Below, piece by piece: positions 45,521 to 46,961 of a DNA stretch of 46,961 nt. The first letter of the stretch is position 1. Each line of letters starts with the position of its first letter. The DNA is from Welwitschia mirabilis (taxonomy: Eukaryota; Gnetophyta; Gnetopsida; Welwitschiales), in the NCBI GenBank assembly GCA_051453625.1, contig JBOZIK010000001.1, forward strand, positions 91,708,874 to 91,755,834. The letters are read 5' to 3'. Both the position numbers and the translations under genes were made by a program. The notes under the pieces were generated by a model. That model was not told the origin of the DNA. It ran no database searches and saw only the letters and a list, made by a program, of their open reading frames with translations.

Positions 45521-45699
45521 TAAAACAATTATGGAAATTCAAAATCAGATACCTATTGTCATTGAAAAGGGTTAAAACAATGTCAAAAATTAAAGGATCA
45601 AATAGAAAAATCAATAAATTCAAGAGAATTTAGTATTGATTTAAAAGGTATTATTAAATTTAAGGGAAAATTCTTGGTTCCTAATATAGATGAAATTAG

Positions 45700-46735
45700 A
45701 AGAAAATTAATGTTTAAATTTCATAATCCACTAATATTAAGTCATCCTGGAGGAGTAAACATATATCAAAACATGAAGCAAAAACTTTGGTGGTTAGGGA
45801 TGAAAAAAGATATAGCAGAATTTGTATCAAAGTTTCTAAATTATTAACAAGTCAAGGCAAAACATAGGAATCTAACAGGACTACTCTATCCTGATAGTAT
45901 TCTAGAATATAGATGGGATGTGATTTACATGAATTTTATATTAGGAATTCCAGGAATCCCAAGAGGTAATAACTCAATCATGGTTGTAATTGATAGGACA
46001 ACTAAATCAGCACATTTCATTTTAGTGAAGTCTACTTATAGTACTAAAGATATAGCTAAAGTATACATCTAGAATGTTATACCCTTAGTAATTATTTCTA
46101 ACAGAGATTCCAGATTTACCTTTAAATTTTGGCAAGAACTACAATTGGGTTTAGGAACTCAGCTAAATATGAGCATAACATTCATCCTTAAACAAATGGT
46201 TAGGTAGAAAGAGTCAATTAAATCCTAAAGGATCTTCTTAAAACACATGTTTTTGATGAGCCTAAGAGTTGGGAAGAATGCTTATCATTAGTGGAGTTTG
46301 CATACAATAATAGTTATCAAATTTCTATTCAGATGGTTCCAGTTAAAGCTTTATATGGTAGGAAATATAGAACATACACTATATGGACAAGACCTAAGAA
46401 AAGATTGATGATAAGCCAGAAATGTTATAAGAGATAGAAAATAAGATGAAAACCATCAAGAATAAATTAAAGGAAGTAGTAGATAGGCAAAAGATGTATG
46501 CATATCAACAAAGAGGAGACCTTAAATTTCAAGGAGGTGATCATGTCTTCTTCAAGGTATCACTAATAAAATCAGTTATGTGAGAAGCTAAGAGATCAAA
46601 AATAGCCTACAGATTTATTAGACTATTTCAGATATTGGAACATGTTGGATTTGTAGCATATAAACTTTGCATATAAACATACTCTACCTCCTTAATTTTT
46701 ATACATGCGTAATGTTTGCATGTGAATATACTAAG
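45700..46735 (+). pseudogene. Gypsy integrase remnant
   Basis: The zinc-binding part SHPGGVNIYQNMKQKLWWLG (about 45740-45800) lacks one Cys (NYxQ). The core has RWDVIYMNFILGIPG, VVIDRTTKSAHFILVKSTYS and [15 protein letters not shown], and the later E in VERVN is kept (about 46206-46220). Both catalytic aspartates are changed to Asn (45932-45934 and 46100-46102). CLSLVEFAYNNSYQ and the C-terminal QILEHVGFVAYKL follow. Confidence 0.9.
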
Positions 46736-46890
46736 AAAGTATATTCACATAAAACTAGCTTAGATATATAATACATATATATATCTATAAGTTGACCGAG
46801 ATTTATCAAATTTTTTCGCCTTTCAGACGAGGCTACAAGCATTAAGGTAACTATATTTACCTAAATGTTGACCATTGACCAAAAATCAAC
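46736..46890. other. AT-rich sequence after the gypsy pol end
   Basis: Includes a TA-rich microsatellite near 46769-46787. Not recognised as the start of a 3' LTR. Confidence 0.4.
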
Positions 46891-46960
46891 GCTTATTCTC
46901 GGCCAAAATTTTCCAAAGAAATTTTGATTGACAATAGTAAAATTTTGGCTGAGAACAAGC
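46891..46960. repeat. Imperfect inverted repeat, 22-bp arms with 26-base loop
   Basis: The left arm GCTTATTCTCGGCCAAAATT plus TT (46891-46912) pairs with the right arm 46939-46960 with two mismatches. It ends at the last bases of the window, so longer arms or a larger structure may continue beyond the edge. Confidence 0.8.
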
Positions 46961-46961
46961 A

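Larger units (their letters stand above)
42338..46735 (+). mobile_element. Degenerate Ty3/gypsy retrotransposon gag-pol region
   Basis: Gag, protease, RT, RNase H and integrase remnants occur in that order on the plus strand, the order that separates Ty3/gypsy from Ty1/copia. It is broken by many stops (mostly CAA/CAG to TAA/TAG and TGG to TGA/TAG) and frameshifts. At the 3' end a decayed LPP...RNV...ILRKYIH segment is the usual gypsy C-terminus. No chromodomain was seen and no 3' LTR is in the window. Confidence 0.9.

Noticed and set aside
1-46961. CRISPR arrays, rRNA or tRNA genes
   Set aside because: No regular repeat-spacer pattern was seen, and no tRNA or rRNA gene was recognised by eye. 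A tRNAscan-SE run would be needed to exclude degenerate tRNAs.

Overview
The window looks like nuclear DNA of a land plant with a large, transposon-rich genome. It is AT-rich, split by ten runs of N, and filled mostly with old, degenerate LTR retrotransposons of plant Ty1/copia and Ty3/gypsy type. One host gene is visible as three short coding exons spread over about 14 kb. The very long intron and the heavily decayed elements would suit a gymnosperm (conifer-like) genome, but this is an inference. I see no bacterial, organellar or CRISPR features.

Layout. 1-10088: repeats and copia remnants. These include a short-motif array (478-755), minus-strand copia gag remnants (1650-2910 and 6640-7130), and three copies of one dispersed repeat (4395-5040 plus, 5080-5660 minus, 8260-8990 plus), two of which form a large inverted repeat. 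10089-10127 is a 39-bp coding exon; its 13-kb downstream intron (10128-23117) holds a complete TRIM-like miniature LTR element (11065-12349, TSD TGAAT), a plus-strand copia 3' end (PPT and LTR at 16888-17939) and a minus-strand copia 5' end (LTR, PBS and gag, 18720-21054). The gene ends with exons 23118-23223 and 23732-23874.

26302-36635 is a complete but non-autonomous LTR retrotransposon on the minus strand. It has 1.9-kb LTRs, a TAATC target-site duplication, a tRNA-Met type PBS and a PPT, but no recognisable gag-pol. Its internal region carries degenerate pieces of host genes: a UBP12/13 (USP7-class) ubiquitin-protease fragment and an RPB4-class RNA polymerase subunit fragment, both antisense to the element. 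It also holds two further coding-like blocks and an exon-like block that I could not identify. This multi-gene-fragment, LARD-like element is the most interesting object in the window.

36641 to about 46735 holds a degenerate plus-strand Ty3/gypsy element: LTR-like DNA with a TATA box and tandem repeats, a PBS-like site, then gag, protease, reverse transcriptase, RNase H and integrase remnants in the order typical of gypsy. Stops and frameshifts are frequent. Several catalytic aspartates have become asparagine, as expected from C-to-T decay of methylated DNA. The window ends in an imperfect 22-bp palindrome.
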